Positions 8,662 through 17,330 of a stretch of DNA of 33,131 nucleotides are shown here, piece by piece. The position numbers and the translations under genes were made by a program. Source of the stretch: a virus; the IMG/VR virus record IMGVR_UViG_3300007523_000043, positions 1-33,131 of that record; one strand, given 5' to 3'. The notes under the pieces were generated by a model that made no database searches, had not been told where the DNA came from, and saw only the letters and a list, made by a program, of their open reading frames with translations. Positions within the stretch are counted from its first letter, which is position 1. The number at the start of each line of letters is the position of its first letter.

Positions 8662-8671
8662 TACAAAGGTA
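8662..8671 (-). promoter_or_regulatory. Promoter core TACCTTTGTA ahead of the spanin/ring operon
   Basis: TACCTTTGTA is read on the minus strand at 8671-8662, 19 nt upstream of the ATG at 8643. It matches the Bacteroidetes -7 box TAnnTTTG. No clean TTTG is found at -33. The 27 nt upstream (AAATTAGGTTT and following) match the equivalent stretch upstream of the 31844 promoter at 19 positions. Confidence 0.65.
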
Positions 8672-8687
8672 TAAAGAATTTCTGAGG

Positions 8688-8709
8688 AAACCTAATTTAT
8701 TTTAGGTTT
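8688..8709 (-). terminator. Hairpin behind the amidase gene
   Basis: The inverted repeat AAACCTAA / TTAGGTTT (8-bp stem, 6-nt loop) begins 2 nt after the amidase stop codon. The T-tract is better on the plus strand (seven T) than on the minus strand (TTTCC), so termination of the minus transcript would be weak. The stem partly overlaps the upstream part of the next promoter. Confidence 0.45.
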
Positions 8710-8711
8710 TT

Positions 8712-9350
8712 TTAACAGGGGTCCCCATCTATAAACGCTTCCTCTGAGTCATTACAACTATTCATTAGGCGTTTGTCCATCTTTTCTAACCAGGGTTGCA
8801 TCTCTTCTCTAGTCTTGAAAAAGTAAGGTGTGAGTTCTTTTTCTAGTTTTATTCCGGGACAGTCTGTAGCAGAGTATGTATTTTTATTGTGTGGCCTAAC
8901 CCACTTAATATGTGGGAAACATTTTAAAGTTGAATATAACATAATCTGAAATTGCTGCACATCTCTAGGGTCTGGAGTATCTTTCATGTAATTACCATTA
9001 AAAACAAAACCTCTGGAAATAGTATTTTGCTTAGACGCCTGAGATTTAAGTACATCCCATGGGCTCACGTACTGTGTTGTCCCGTCATCAAAGTAGAGTT
9101 GGTAAGAGATACCCCCACCATTAAATTTCTTTTTGTGGAAATCGTCAACCTGTTTAGGGGTCATATCACCAGCTATGTGGTGTATATAAATACCTTCTAT
9201 TTTAGCTGTTTCGGAGTATCTAAACTTAAGTTTATCCCCAAGTTGTTCTTGAGTGTTTTGCACATCATTATATTCAAAATAAGTAGCTGTACCAACAACA
9301 GAGGCTGCTCCTATACCTAAAGCTGCGAGAATGTTTTTAATATAATTCAT
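8712..9350 (-). CDS. Membrane-anchored N-acetylmuramoyl-L-alanine amidase (endolysin)
   Basis: A 212-aa protein from the ATG at 9350; a TTG three codons upstream is less likely. Residues about 5-24 form a signal-anchor/membrane segment. The rest fits the zinc amidase (Amidase_2/PGRP, T7-lysozyme-like) fold: H57 in YIHHIAGD, Y83 in G-I-S-Y-Q (equivalent to the catalytic Tyr of T7 lysozyme), H154 and C164 in an H-x9-C-P-G stretch. Two His and one Cys are the T7-type zinc ligands. It should cut the amide bond between MurNAc and the stem peptide. An N-terminal anchor suggests a signal-anchor-release endolysin exported by the host Sec system. It is one nucleotide behind the holin-like gene. Confidence 0.85.
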   Translation of the reverse strand: MNYIKNILAALGIGAASVVGTATYFEYNDVQNTQEQLGDKLKFRYSETAKIEGIYIHHIAGDMTPKQVDDFHKKKFNGGGISYQLYFDDGTTQYVSPWDVLKSQASKQNTISRGFVFNGNYMKDTPDPRDVQQFQIMLYSTLKCFPHIKWVRPHNKNTYSATDCPGIKLEKELTPYFFKTREEMQPWLEKMDKRLMNSCNDSEEAFIDGDPC

Positions 9351-9351
9351 A

Positions 9352-9717
9352 TTACGCAAAGAATTTAGCTACTGTGTACACAAGAGAAATGATTACACCT
9401 AATATACCCAGACTCCAGTATATAGTGTTAAGCAAGTCTTTTTGTTTTTCTTTTTTAATATTTTCTAGTTTCATTGTAACACCTTCTTGTTGCTCCCTAT
9501 CTTTTCTTATAATCTGCTCCTCGTCATAAACAGCTTTTAATTGTAGGGTGATTATAACCATATCTTCAAACCTCTTTTCAAAAGATGCTATATATATTTT
9601 CTCAGCTTTGGTTTTAGCTTCTTCTTTTACTTGGGCCATAGACAATTCTAATGTTTTCATTTTCTCTATAAGAACAAACATAAATTCTTGTACGCTCTCG
9701 GGTCTTGGGTAGTCCAT
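9352..9717 (-). CDS. Coiled-coil protein with C-terminal membrane segment (holin-like candidate)
   Basis: A 121-aa protein: residues 1-95 are a charged helix/coiled coil, and about 98-120 form one hydrophobic membrane segment at the C-terminus. This topology recalls XhlA-type holin accessory proteins and other single-pass phage holins. The gene lies directly upstream of the amidase, where a holin would be expected. No family signature is recognised, so the holin role rests on topology and position. Confidence 0.6.
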   Translation of the reverse strand: MDYPRPESVQEFMFVLIEKMKTLELSMAQVKEEAKTKAEKIYIASFEKRFEDMVIITLQLKAVYDEEQIIRKDREQQEGVTMKLENIKKEKQKDLLNTIYWSLGILGVIISLVYTVAKFFA

Positions 9718-9731
9718 ATTATTTAACTAAA

Positions 9732-9845
9732 TTAAGGGAATAATTTTATAGCTTGTCTTAGCAACATACTATACTCTTGCTCTATATCTTCAAGCATTTG
9801 GGGGAGTAGTAACTCTGGTTTTTCATTATTCTCTGTAAAGTACAT
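9732..9845 (-). CDS. Small 37-aa protein
   Basis: An ATG-to-TAA frame of 37 codons fills the gap between the lipoprotein and the holin-like gene (MYFTENNEKPELLLPQMLED...). It starts 4 nt after the end of the lipoprotein gene and ends 15 nt before the next ATG, so it fits the gapless operon exactly. It is amphipathic and helical with no membrane segment or motif. Function unknown. Confidence 0.6.
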   Translation of the reverse strand: MYFTENNEKPELLLPQMLEDIEQEYSMLLRQAIKLFP

Positions 9846-9848
9846 AGT

Positions 9849-10883
9849 TTATAGTGCATTAAAGGTTGTAGCAGCACCCCTATTAGAACGATGCTTTATT
9901 CTAGTAAATTCTGACATGGGTATATTTATTAACCCGTTAGGGCCAATCCCTTGTACATAGGTTCTACAGAGTCCTGTTTGGCCTTGTGCAACCCCTGGGA
10001 TTACATCATAGAAATTTTGCCCTATTACAAAACTATTCATAGACTCTGGGTACACAGCTACTTCTACTTCTTGCCCTTGGTATTCTATAGTATATAAGGG
10101 TGAGTCATAAAGAGGTGTACTTAAAGGTGTTAAGCTTGTAGGGAAACTGTTGAGGACTCCTTGACCTTGAAATAAAGATTGGCTTAACCCCTCTCCATTT
10201 CTAATATAAGAGTAGCAACGACCTTTTAATATAGCACCAGAATTATGTGTTAGTATTATTTCGTGGTCCCACCTAGCTGCTGTATACAACCTATTTTGAG
10301 TATCCTTAAAGGGATTGACATCCCAAGAGCCTATATTAGGTACATTAGGTACACCAAAAAGCCTTAAAGAGCCATATTGATTATAGGGGGTTGTAGAAAA
10401 ATCTTGTGTAAAAGTCTCTCCCTGTATTTGAACTATTGTATTATCAGTATTATTGATTACATACACCCAATTCTGCGAGTAGTCTGTGCGTAGGGTGTAG
10501 ATAATAACGGATAGTTCTAGACCTTGATAGGTAGTATCAAACCAATAGGCCCCGTATATATTACCATTAGTAGTATCAAAAGCTACCCTAAGATCTCCAT
10601 AAGGATTGCCTCCATGTACTAAATTACCTATATTAATAGGATCTTGGGGGGTACTATATTCCACATAGGGAAAATACTCTGCAAACCCTTCATAGTAGTC
10701 GGCTATATTAGTATCTAACTGCTCATACCTATTTTGGTATGAGTAATCCCAAAGGTCATCTGGCCTGTATGATTCAGCTACATCCGCAAAAGTTTTCTTT
10801 GCAGGTACTTCTGTTTTACTACAGCTTAAAAGGCTTAACACCACCAAGCCCATAGCTATTATTATGTTATTTTTTATACTCAT
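9849..10883 (-). CDS. Phage-encoded lipoprotein
   Basis: A 344-aa protein from the ATG at 10883, which overlaps the previous stop (ATGA); a GTG nine codons upstream is less likely. The N-terminus is a lipoprotein signal: K5, a hydrophobic core, then L-L-S-C with the lipidated cysteine at residue 21. The mature part is beta-rich, with many Y, W, N and G residues and no enzyme motif I can name. It would be attached to a membrane of the infected cell, not simply built into the virion. Placed just behind the fibre genes, it could be a receptor-masking (superinfection exclusion) lipoprotein, as with the small T5 Llp, or a lysis factor. Its large size and unknown fold leave the role open. Confidence 0.75.
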   Translation of the reverse strand: MSIKNNIIIAMGLVVLSLLSCSKTEVPAKKTFADVAESYRPDDLWDYSYQNRYEQLDTNIADYYEGFAEYFPYVEYSTPQDPINIGNLVHGGNPYGDLRVAFDTTNGNIYGAYWFDTTYQGLELSVIIYTLRTDYSQNWVYVINNTDNTIVQIQGETFTQDFSTTPYNQYGSLRLFGVPNVPNIGSWDVNPFKDTQNRLYTAARWDHEIILTHNSGAILKGRCYSYIRNGEGLSQSLFQGQGVLNSFPTSLTPLSTPLYDSPLYTIEYQGQEVEVAVYPESMNSFVIGQNFYDVIPGVAQGQTGLCRTYVQGIGPNGLINIPMSEFTRIKHRSNRGAATTFNAL

Positions 10884-11482
10884 ACTATTGTTGTAGTAAT
10901 ATTGTGCCACACCCCATTCTTAACTACCATAAGCTGTTGGCTATTTGTGTCAAATTTAATCATACCCTCTACACGCTCTACATTATTAGCCACAGCTTCA
11001 GACCTAGGTAATATAAGACCCCCTATAAAGGAAGTTTGTAGGGTTATGTTATCTTTCATTATTGATAGTTCTACAACACCATCTACAAGAAAAGATACAC
11101 CATCCTTATTAGTTATTTGAGTATAGTAATCTAAAGCTCCACCCCAAGTGATAGTACCACTACCATCATCTATAAGACCACTGGTAAATACATTCTTATT
11201 AGCAAACAGATTATCAATTGCGCCTTGAACATTTGCAGGTAAGCCAGTAAGTGTTCCATCAAAAGGTATTTCGAGTGCATTAAGGGTTACTATACCTATT
11301 TTAGCATTAACAGACTCAACTGCTCCAGAGCCCGTTGACAAATCTGTTGATAATAAGCTTAATAGAGTTTTATAACTAACCCTAGCAAGCCGTGGAGTAC
11401 TCTGGTGTATATTAATACCTATCAATAAGGAATCTTCTTTTCTTAGGTTGTATATTTCTTTGTATGAAAGTGAGTTTGACAT
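10880..11482 (-). CDS. Tail-fibre / appendage protein
   Basis: A 200-aa protein. Its N-terminal part looks like a docking segment (about 1-45), followed by a stretch typical of fibre proteins (V-N-A-K-I-G-I-V-T-L-N near 59, then P-x-N-V-Q-G-A-I-D-N-L) and a beta-rich C-terminus with the R-x-E-G-M-I-K-F-D-T-N-x-x-Q-L-M-V-x-x-N-G-V-W ending found in many phage fibre tips. It lies directly downstream of the long fibre gene and ends in an ATGA overlap with the lipoprotein gene. Probably a trimeric fibre part or an accessory fibre; no enzyme motif. Confidence 0.7.
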   Translation of the reverse strand: MSNSLSYKEIYNLRKEDSLLIGINIHQSTPRLARVSYKTLLSLLSTDLSTGSGAVESVNAKIGIVTLNALEIPFDGTLTGLPANVQGAIDNLFANKNVFTSGLIDDGSGTITWGGALDYYTQITNKDGVSFLVDGVVELSIMKDNITLQTSFIGGLILPRSEAVANNVERVEGMIKFDTNSQQLMVVKNGVWHNITTTIV

Positions 11483-11484
11483 TT

Positions 11485-13803
11485 TTAATATATATATTTT
11501 AACACTCCATCGGTGTGGTACATTTGTCCATAAGTTAGTCCTGCTGCTATAGCAGTGCCTTGGTCTGGGTGGTTTGAAAGGGTAGTAAAAGGTGACTTAA
11601 AAAAATACCAAGTTACATCAGGCTCTACAAATACACTTGCAGTAGAGCCTGCATTTGATAAATCAGCTCTAAAAGTTAATTCCCTATTACTACCCACACT
11701 TGGGGTACCAAAATCAAAAGAAAACCCAGCTTCACTTCCAGGGCCAATACCTATATATGTTAAATCAGTAAAGGTTTGAAAAGTAACTGGAGAGGTTATA
11801 CCAGAAATAGTGTCTAAAGACCTCATCCTGTTGTAAGCTACATTTGCACTACCCGCCCCTCTATCAGAAGAGTTTTGTATTAAACCAGAGTTTACTGTAT
11901 AGTCTATAATAGAAGTAGTTGAATATTTTTGAGATTCACTACTAATAGTTTTAAACCCTGCGTTATTTCCATCTACTACAAGAGACAGTGCGCCCGTTCC
12001 TACACTAAAAGAAAAAGAGGATGTGTCTATTAATGTATTTTGTGATAAAGTGCCACCAAGTTTTACACTGCCTGAGATATCAGTTAAACCACTAGAAAAA
12101 GTATAGGCCCCACCACCACCTGGAGCTGCAAAAGCATAGACCCCTGGACTTACTATTTTAAGTGTATCCCCTGTAGACGTACCTGTTGTATCTAAATCTA
12201 TTGTAAAAGTATCCGAGGCTAAAGAAACTGTTAAAGCATTTGAACCCCTTATAGTAAGAGTCTCCAGGTTAGTTATACTTTCTGTAGTACTTTCATCTGA
12301 AATGCTAAAGCTAGTCATACTAGATCCACCACCAGAGAGTCCTATTGTAACAGTAGGTCCATCATCAGTTATGGTTATACCACTTGCGCCTAAAATAGAT
12401 TTAAACTGTAAGTCGTCACCAACCTCAGAAGAAAATATATTTACTCCACTTCCTATATTACTTGCTGTGGTAGATTCACTACCCCCAGGAGGTGATACAG
12501 TACCTGTAGTACCTTCTGCAATGATTATCCAACTGTTTGAGGAGTACACTACTACTATAGACTTACCTGGGTTAAAGTCTTCTATTGTAAACACATTAGT
12601 ACCATCTGTAAGAGAAAACTCTATTCCATTACCATCTAGTGTATATGTACCTATGCCAGAATTTCTTATAATATGCATTTGACCCTCTTTGGGGTTATTT
12701 GGCATATTTACAGGGCTTGCTGGGGAGCTGTTAGCATTAAGTATACATATAAACTCAGTGTTTTGTATATTACCACTATCAGTAAACAGCCTAGGATTAG
12801 TTTGAAGCCCCCCATAAAACCTTAAACTCTCCATATAGGTTGTTAGGGACTGTTCAGAAGATCTTCCTACAGTTCCTAATACTATTGCCCTTTCGGCAGT
12901 GATAATCCCTCCAGAGGCTTGTATTGCTATCGAATAGTTACTGCTGTTAAATGTAGTAGTGGGAGAAAACAGTGAAAATACTTTACCAGAGTTAAATATT
13001 TGGTAACCACTTAGAGTGTCGTATATATTAGTGCCTATAGAACTAAATACTAATCTAGAATCTAGGTGTGTTTTAAGAGTTAGGGGGGTAACTGCTCTAC
13101 TATAGTCAGTACCTATATTAACCTCTGCTTGGGTAGCTATCTCAATAAGACCCCTTACAATATCTGTAGATATCGACACGTTAGAGTTTATAGCCATCCA
13201 GTTAGCTAATACTACTCCTGGAGTATCTACTAATGCTATGAGAAAATCTCCTTCTTCTAAAAAGAATAACCCACTTAATGTACCTGCATTTATTATGTTA
13301 AAAGAGTTTCCTTTTTGTATGCTAGATCCAGCATATGTAGTGGGTATAAGGTTAGAAGAAGCATCATAAATTTCTGGTATATGTATAAACCCCACAGGTA
13401 GTTCTCCTACATAACTTTGTAGGTACTGTAGTGTTACTGGGTGTAACCCCTCTGTAGGATCTGCATTTAATTTTATATACCCTGACATATTACCCCCTGA
13501 GAGTTGAAGGTATTCGTTTAACCTTTGACCAAGGTAGGTATAATCTATTGCGTTGCGACCCGAGTAAGGACCCCCTGTAAGGTCTATGTGACCCGTAACA
13601 GTACCACCTGTTTTCAATAGGTAGTTGTTAGAAAGAGTAACTACTTGACTAGTAAGGCTAGTAACACTATCTTCAATAGGGTCTATCCATTGTGTCTTAA
13701 GGTCCCCTAATAGTATGTACCCGTCAGAAGTATTCCTATCTACAGGGACAGCATCAGTAATACCTATTACAGGGAAATTCGGTTGTTCTTTTATCTTAGT
13801 CAT
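11485..13803 (-). CDS. Long tail-fibre protein
   Basis: A 772-aa protein with two fibre repeats near the N-terminus, L-x-K-T-G-G-T-V-T-G-H-I-D-L (about 62-75) and L-Q-L-S-G-G-N-M-S-G-Y-I-K-L (99-112), followed by N-A-D-P-T-E-G-L-H-P-V-T-x-Q-Y, the typical tail-fibre/collar repeat of many phages. The rest is Ser/Thr/Gly-rich and beta-structured, with several short Gly-rich linkers around 440-500, and ends in a compact C-terminal domain. It should be a trimeric receptor-binding fibre. No peptidase, lyase or hydrolase motif is seen. The ATG follows the preceding stop directly. Confidence 0.8.
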   Translation of the reverse strand: MTKIKEQPNFPVIGITDAVPVDRNTSDGYILLGDLKTQWIDPIEDSVTSLTSQVVTLSNNYLLKTGGTVTGHIDLTGGPYSGRNAIDYTYLGQRLNEYLQLSGGNMSGYIKLNADPTEGLHPVTLQYLQSYVGELPVGFIHIPEIYDASSNLIPTTYAGSSIQKGNSFNIINAGTLSGLFFLEEGDFLIALVDTPGVVLANWMAINSNVSISTDIVRGLIEIATQAEVNIGTDYSRAVTPLTLKTHLDSRLVFSSIGTNIYDTLSGYQIFNSGKVFSLFSPTTTFNSSNYSIAIQASGGIITAERAIVLGTVGRSSEQSLTTYMESLRFYGGLQTNPRLFTDSGNIQNTEFICILNANSSPASPVNMPNNPKEGQMHIIRNSGIGTYTLDGNGIEFSLTDGTNVFTIEDFNPGKSIVVVYSSNSWIIIAEGTTGTVSPPGGSESTTASNIGSGVNIFSSEVGDDLQFKSILGASGITITDDGPTVTIGLSGGGSSMTSFSISDESTTESITNLETLTIRGSNALTVSLASDTFTIDLDTTGTSTGDTLKIVSPGVYAFAAPGGGGAYTFSSGLTDISGSVKLGGTLSQNTLIDTSSFSFSVGTGALSLVVDGNNAGFKTISSESQKYSTTSIIDYTVNSGLIQNSSDRGAGSANVAYNRMRSLDTISGITSPVTFQTFTDLTYIGIGPGSEAGFSFDFGTPSVGSNRELTFRADLSNAGSTASVFVEPDVTWYFFKSPFTTLSNHPDQGTAIAAGLTYGQMYHTDGVLKYIY

Positions 13804-14181
13804 TTAATTATTCCATTGGTAAGCCTCTCCAGTAGTGTCGTCTATGGGTAGTAAATCCACCCACTGTATGACATCCCCTGTAAGGGTGTTAAGTATTGTT
13901 GTTTCGTCTTGAATACAAAGATTCCACCTTATGCACAAAAGGTCAGCAATCTTGTCAAATATTGTATAAAACTGTTCTTCTGTAAAGTTGGATTTAAGTA
14001 TACCCTCTTCTTCACATACATTATTAGTAATAAAACTTATTAGTAAAGATGCATACATTTGTTTTTCGCACACGTCCATACCTGCACACAACCTATTAGC
14101 CCATATGGTACTATTGGGTGTGATGCAGCATATTGCCTGTGCAACTCTGGATCTGACTATTATCTCAAGTATCCCAGTCAT
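13804..14181 (-). CDS. Small protein of the fibre cluster, unknown
   Basis: A 125-aa mostly helical protein with seven cysteines and several Trp residues. No recognised domain, signal peptide or membrane segment. Its start overlaps the previous stop by one base and its own stop abuts the fibre gene, so it is translated with the appendage genes. It may be a fibre-assembly chaperone or a fibre-adaptor protein; this is a positional guess. Confidence 0.6.
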   Translation of the reverse strand: MTGILEIIVRSRVAQAICCITPNSTIWANRLCAGMDVCEKQMYASLLISFITNNVCEEEGILKSNFTEEQFYTIFDKIADLLCIRWNLCIQDETTILNTLTGDVIQWVDLLPIDDTTGEAYQWNN

Positions 14182-14654
14182 TAGCCTATGACTACTACAC
14201 TAAAATGACCCTCTCTATTAAAAGCCAGGGAGATACCAGATGTATTTACTACAACATCTTTTAAGACATCTCCAGTTTCATTATAACCTATATTACCGTA
14301 ATTCGGTGCTATGAGCCTCCAGGGGTCTGTTATACGAGATCTGAAGTATATAGTCATTACGCACAATAGTGGGTTTGAGGTTACACCTTGTAGAGCTAAA
14401 TCAGCTGCAGAAATATCAAAAGTTAACCCCGAAGAGCTACCATGCGTCGCTGAGGTGGTAAACCCTCTAGTATACTTACTTATAGGGCACACACAGTCAG
14501 CTCCTATAAGGGTGTCTAAAAAGATTTGTTCGCCACCAGTATTACCCAAGGCCAACCAAATAGCATAAGCTGAAAGGCCATCTTGACCAGTTGGTCCAAC
14601 AGGTAGGGTCATAGAACATTTACCCGAACATTTAGTAGAGCTACAATTACACAT
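14181..14654 (-). CDS. Collagen-like appendage protein
   Basis: A 157-aa protein with a Cys-rich N-terminus (four Cys in the first 13 residues), then a short collagen-like run G-P-T-G-Q-D-G followed by L-S-A-Y-A-I-W-L-A-L-G-N-T-G. That resembles the widespread fibre motif DGLSAYEIAVANGFTGTEAEW of phage and Bacteroidetes appendage proteins. The remaining part is beta-rich. It is likely a trimeric decoration or fibre-base protein. One-base overlaps join it to both neighbours. Confidence 0.65.
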   Translation of the reverse strand: MCNCSSTKCSGKCSMTLPVGPTGQDGLSAYAIWLALGNTGGEQIFLDTLIGADCVCPISKYTRGFTTSATHGSSSGLTFDISAADLALQGVTSNPLLCVMTIYFRSRITDPWRLIAPNYGNIGYNETGDVLKDVVVNTSGISLAFNREGHFSVVVIG

Positions 14655-15163
14655 TAACAGTTACATTTTTTAGAGGCCATATCACACAATTCTTTTAATC
14701 TCAGCCTGTGTTTTTCTGCTGATTCATAATTACCACAATATTCTAGTTCCCACAAAAACATGTTAAACATTTGTAGCATTACTATATTAGATTCATCATC
14801 TATATCTTTTGTGATACAGTTCATTAAACATTCTTTTATATCACAATAAAAGTACATAAAACTAGAGTTTTGGTATAAAACACTACTATCGGTAGCTGTG
14901 ATTCTATACACAAACCTGTATATACCGTCAGGAAGTGGTGTTAGAATTACTTCTGTACCCAACCCATCAGGAATTATAGTATAAGTTGCTATAGGATTGG
15001 TGGAGTCTGTTTTTTTAAAAACAGAAAGTTCTCCTGTAAAAAAGCTTGAAGCTTCGTTAGGAGAACCATACCCACCTAAATTGGTGGCACTATAGATACC
15101 TGTAGCTTCTGTAAACACTAGAGTGTTACAGTCATTACATATGTCAAAGGATAGTGATATCAT
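14654..15163 (-). CDS. Cys-rich virion/appendage protein, unknown
   Basis: A 169-aa protein: an Ig-like, beta-rich first two thirds (about 1-105, with the V-Y-R-I-T-A-T-D type of strand pattern), then a helical Cys-rich C-terminus ending K-K-C-N-C. It is the first gene behind the terminator-like hairpin at 15214-15184 and has no visible promoter of its own, so expression depends on read-through or RNA processing. Membership in the fibre/appendage cluster suggests a structural role. Family not recognised. Confidence 0.6.
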   Translation of the reverse strand: MISLSFDICNDCNTLVFTEATGIYSATNLGGYGSPNEASSFFTGELSVFKKTDSTNPIATYTIIPDGLGTEVILTPLPDGIYRFVYRITATDSSVLYQNSSFMYFYCDIKECLMNCITKDIDDESNIVMLQMFNMFLWELEYCGNYESAEKHRLRLKELCDMASKKCNC

Positions 15164-15183
15164 AGGTATGTTCCCTTTTAGGT

Positions 15184-15214
15184 AAAAGAAAGGGGAGAGA
15201 AGGGCACTCTCCCC
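15184..15214 (-). terminator. Rho-independent-type terminator behind the 443-aa virion gene
   Basis: On the minus strand an 8-bp perfect stem GGGGAGAG / CTCTCCCC with a 7-nt loop is followed at once by TTTCTTTT. It begins 26 nt after the stop codon of the 443-aa gene. It is the best-formed intrinsic terminator in the late block and probably lowers transcription into the appendage genes. Confidence 0.8.
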
Positions 15215-15239
15215 ATCTTAGTTTATTGGTTAGTTCTAA

Positions 15240-16571
15240 TTACAAATCTGTACCTACTAAAATAGTAGCACCGTTTGAACGGGTTTTAAGTACAGAAGCT
15301 ATGTTTGGTATGGCATTAATTGCATCTACAAGAGCAAGCCCTGATTTAGTTGCAGCAAGTGTACCACCACCAGCATTTAGTTTAGCTTCATTATAGCCTG
15401 CTGTACCAGCATCATCTGCAAGCCTGCTACCAGCTGTAAGCTCAAAGTTCAAAGTGAGAGCTTTAGGAGAAACTGGACGAGGTCCTATTCCACCTTGAGT
15501 GGTTTCTGAATACTCAATAGTAAGGGAGCTGTATTCCGCCCCTATTACAACTGATGGTGTAAACCTGTACTGAAAATCCTTCCTGTAATAGTGGAAGTTG
15601 TTTCCTTCAGACCAAAGTTCTAGCTCAGCGACTTGCTCATACCTTCCGATACCAGGATCACCTTTAGAAACTTCTCTTACTGGTGTATCTCCAAAATCCT
15701 GTAGACCCACTTTAAAACGGGTTACACGGAAATACTCGTCTCCTGCTCGGAAAGAGTTTGGTGTTCCTGTGATGCGAACACCACAAGGTACAGAAGTAGA
15801 GGTTACTTGAAAGCTGTTTGTTATAACAACAGTTGCACTGGCTCCAGTAAACAGACGATCTAAGATCATTACATTACTAACTACAGATTTAACTTGGTAT
15901 ATAACATTACTTACAGATATATACTCACCTATAGCAGCTGTACCTGCGAAGGTAGCAGCATTTGAGCCATTAGTAAATATAGTACTTCCTGGAGCTGCGC
16001 CTGTAGTTGCAGTCGACAAATCACCAGTAGCTTCTACCAATAGTTTCCTATCAGCTTTACGCTCGTTGTTTGCAGCAAGAATGTCTACTAGCTTAACTGC
16101 TATCTCAGCCTGAGTTGCGTTGGCATCAGAGGTCATATGAGATTGAATTATATTTTGACTTGCAAAACCCAAACGAGAGTCTGCTTGGTCATAAACTCGA
16201 AGGTAGTAGGTGTTTAGATTAAGTACATCAATTGCACCAGTACTAGTTGTAGGGTCAAACCCTATAACAGTCTGCTCCTGAGTAACATCCCTAAAAGGGT
16301 AGCAACTTACAGATTTAATAGTACCTAGATCCACTACATCAGAGGAGCGAGTTGATCCATCAGCCCTAAATTGGGTAAAACGGACTTTTTGGAAGTTGGC
16401 TATAGTACCAGCATCCAATAGTGTGCCTGACTCTGAAGTAACCACTACCTCACCAGTGGCAAAAGCCGCACTTGAGATTTTATCGGTTCCAGCAGTTAGT
16501 CCAGATACAGTATCCACTGCATTCCCCACAATAAGGGAGCGAAGGATATTTGATTGTTGTTTTGAGAACAT
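15240..16571 (-). CDS. Virion structural protein (auxiliary capsid-like)
   Basis: A 443-aa, Ala/Thr/Ser/Gly-rich, beta-structured protein lacking any signal peptide, membrane segment or enzyme motif. It reads like an abundant virion protein: even composition, few long charged stretches, and a strong terminator directly behind it. In crAss-like genomes an auxiliary capsid protein or a head-decoration protein lies a few genes after the major capsid gene, which fits, but I cannot exclude a tail-sheath-free tube or collar protein. The start is the ATG at 16571, preceded by a 21-nt gap. Confidence 0.65.
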   Translation of the reverse strand: MFSKQQSNILRSLIVGNAVDTVSGLTAGTDKISSAAFATGEVVVTSESGTLLDAGTIANFQKVRFTQFRADGSTRSSDVVDLGTIKSVSCYPFRDVTQEQTVIGFDPTTSTGAIDVLNLNTYYLRVYDQADSRLGFASQNIIQSHMTSDANATQAEIAVKLVDILAANNERKADRKLLVEATGDLSTATTGAAPGSTIFTNGSNAATFAGTAAIGEYISVSNVIYQVKSVVSNVMILDRLFTGASATVVITNSFQVTSTSVPCGVRITGTPNSFRAGDEYFRVTRFKVGLQDFGDTPVREVSKGDPGIGRYEQVAELELWSEGNNFHYYRKDFQYRFTPSVVIGAEYSSLTIEYSETTQGGIGPRPVSPKALTLNFELTAGSRLADDAGTAGYNEAKLNAGGGTLAATKSGLALVDAINAIPNIASVLKTRSNGATILVGTDL

Positions 16572-16592
16572 GCGTTTTCATTTAAAAATTAA

Positions 16593-17330
16593 TTATTCAA
16601 TATTCTGGTTTTGTATTTTCATTGATTGGAAACGTCTGTCTGCTACTGTTTCCAATGCTAGCTCTACTGCTATATCTACAATTTCTCTGTGGAGTGTATC
16701 ATCCAGTTCGGAATCTACTTGAGTAGTTGGATCTTCAGTATTCACTACGATATTATTCATCTTCTTTATATACCTTACATGATATTGCACTAATGGTACA
16801 TCGGCTATAATTTCATGGTACCTTACACCTGCATCAGTAGTTATATCAAGTCTCCAAGCTTTACCACATTTAGGTTTATTAAATGGGTTACTTTTTTGTA
16901 TGTTGTACTCATCATGAGTTATAGGAATTACATCATACCTAGGCTCTAGAGGTTTAGGAGGCCTTGCAGTAGTATCTTCTTTTGAAAAACCCCACTCCAC
17001 TATTGATAGCCAAAAGTCGTCAGGTAAAGTAAAGTACCTACTAGTAGAACTTAAGCCACCACTACTACCCGGGACTAACACACATTTTGGGGTACCATCT
17101 GGAAGAACCGAAGTTCTTACTAACCTAGAAAGGTCTTTCCTACGTTTCTCTGTACCTTCAAATCCCTTCTTGTACTTATTTCCTTCAGGGTTGTAATAAG
17201 ATTTGACTAACCTCTCTTGAGCTAAATTAAGAAACAAGGATTTCTCCGAGTCTATATATCCAGGCAAGGATAATGTAGATATGGCATCATACCTAACATC
17301 AAAACTGTAAGCCATCTCATTAGCTGTCAT
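16593..17330 (-). CDS. Head-tail adaptor (P22 gp4 / T7 gp11-like)
   Basis: A 245-aa protein. An N-terminal helical part (E-M-A-Y-S-F-D-V-R-Y-D then S-L-F-L-N-L-A-Q-E-R-L-V) and a late helical segment (L-H-R-E-I-V-D-I-A-V-E-L-A) flank a beta-rich insertion (about 95-200, with F-T-L-P-D-D-F-W and Y-I-K-K-M-N-N-I-V-V). This is the build of adaptor proteins that bind below the portal in short-tailed phages, such as P22 gp4 and T7 gp11. In crAss-like virions it would be the ring next to the portal. It overlaps the preceding stop by one base. The fold call is pattern-based. Confidence 0.7.
   Translation of the reverse strand: MTANEMAYSFDVRYDAISTLSLPGYIDSEKSLFLNLAQERLVKSYYNPEGNKYKKGFEGTEKRRKDLSRLVRTSVLPDGTPKCVLVPGSSGGLSSTSRYFTLPDDFWLSIVEWGFSKEDTTARPPKPLEPRYDVIPITHDEYNIQKSNPFNKPKCGKAWRLDITTDAGVRYHEIIADVPLVQYHVRYIKKMNNIVVNTEDPTTQVDSELDDTLHREIVDIAVELALETVADRRFQSMKIQNQNIE

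Noticed and set aside
8952-9320. Plus-strand 122-aa frame
   Set aside because: Antisense shadow of the amidase gene, whose motifs and signal anchor are clear.
12302-12682. Plus-strand 126-aa frame
   Set aside because: Antisense shadow of the long tail-fibre gene; Pro/Ser/Val-rich with no start context.
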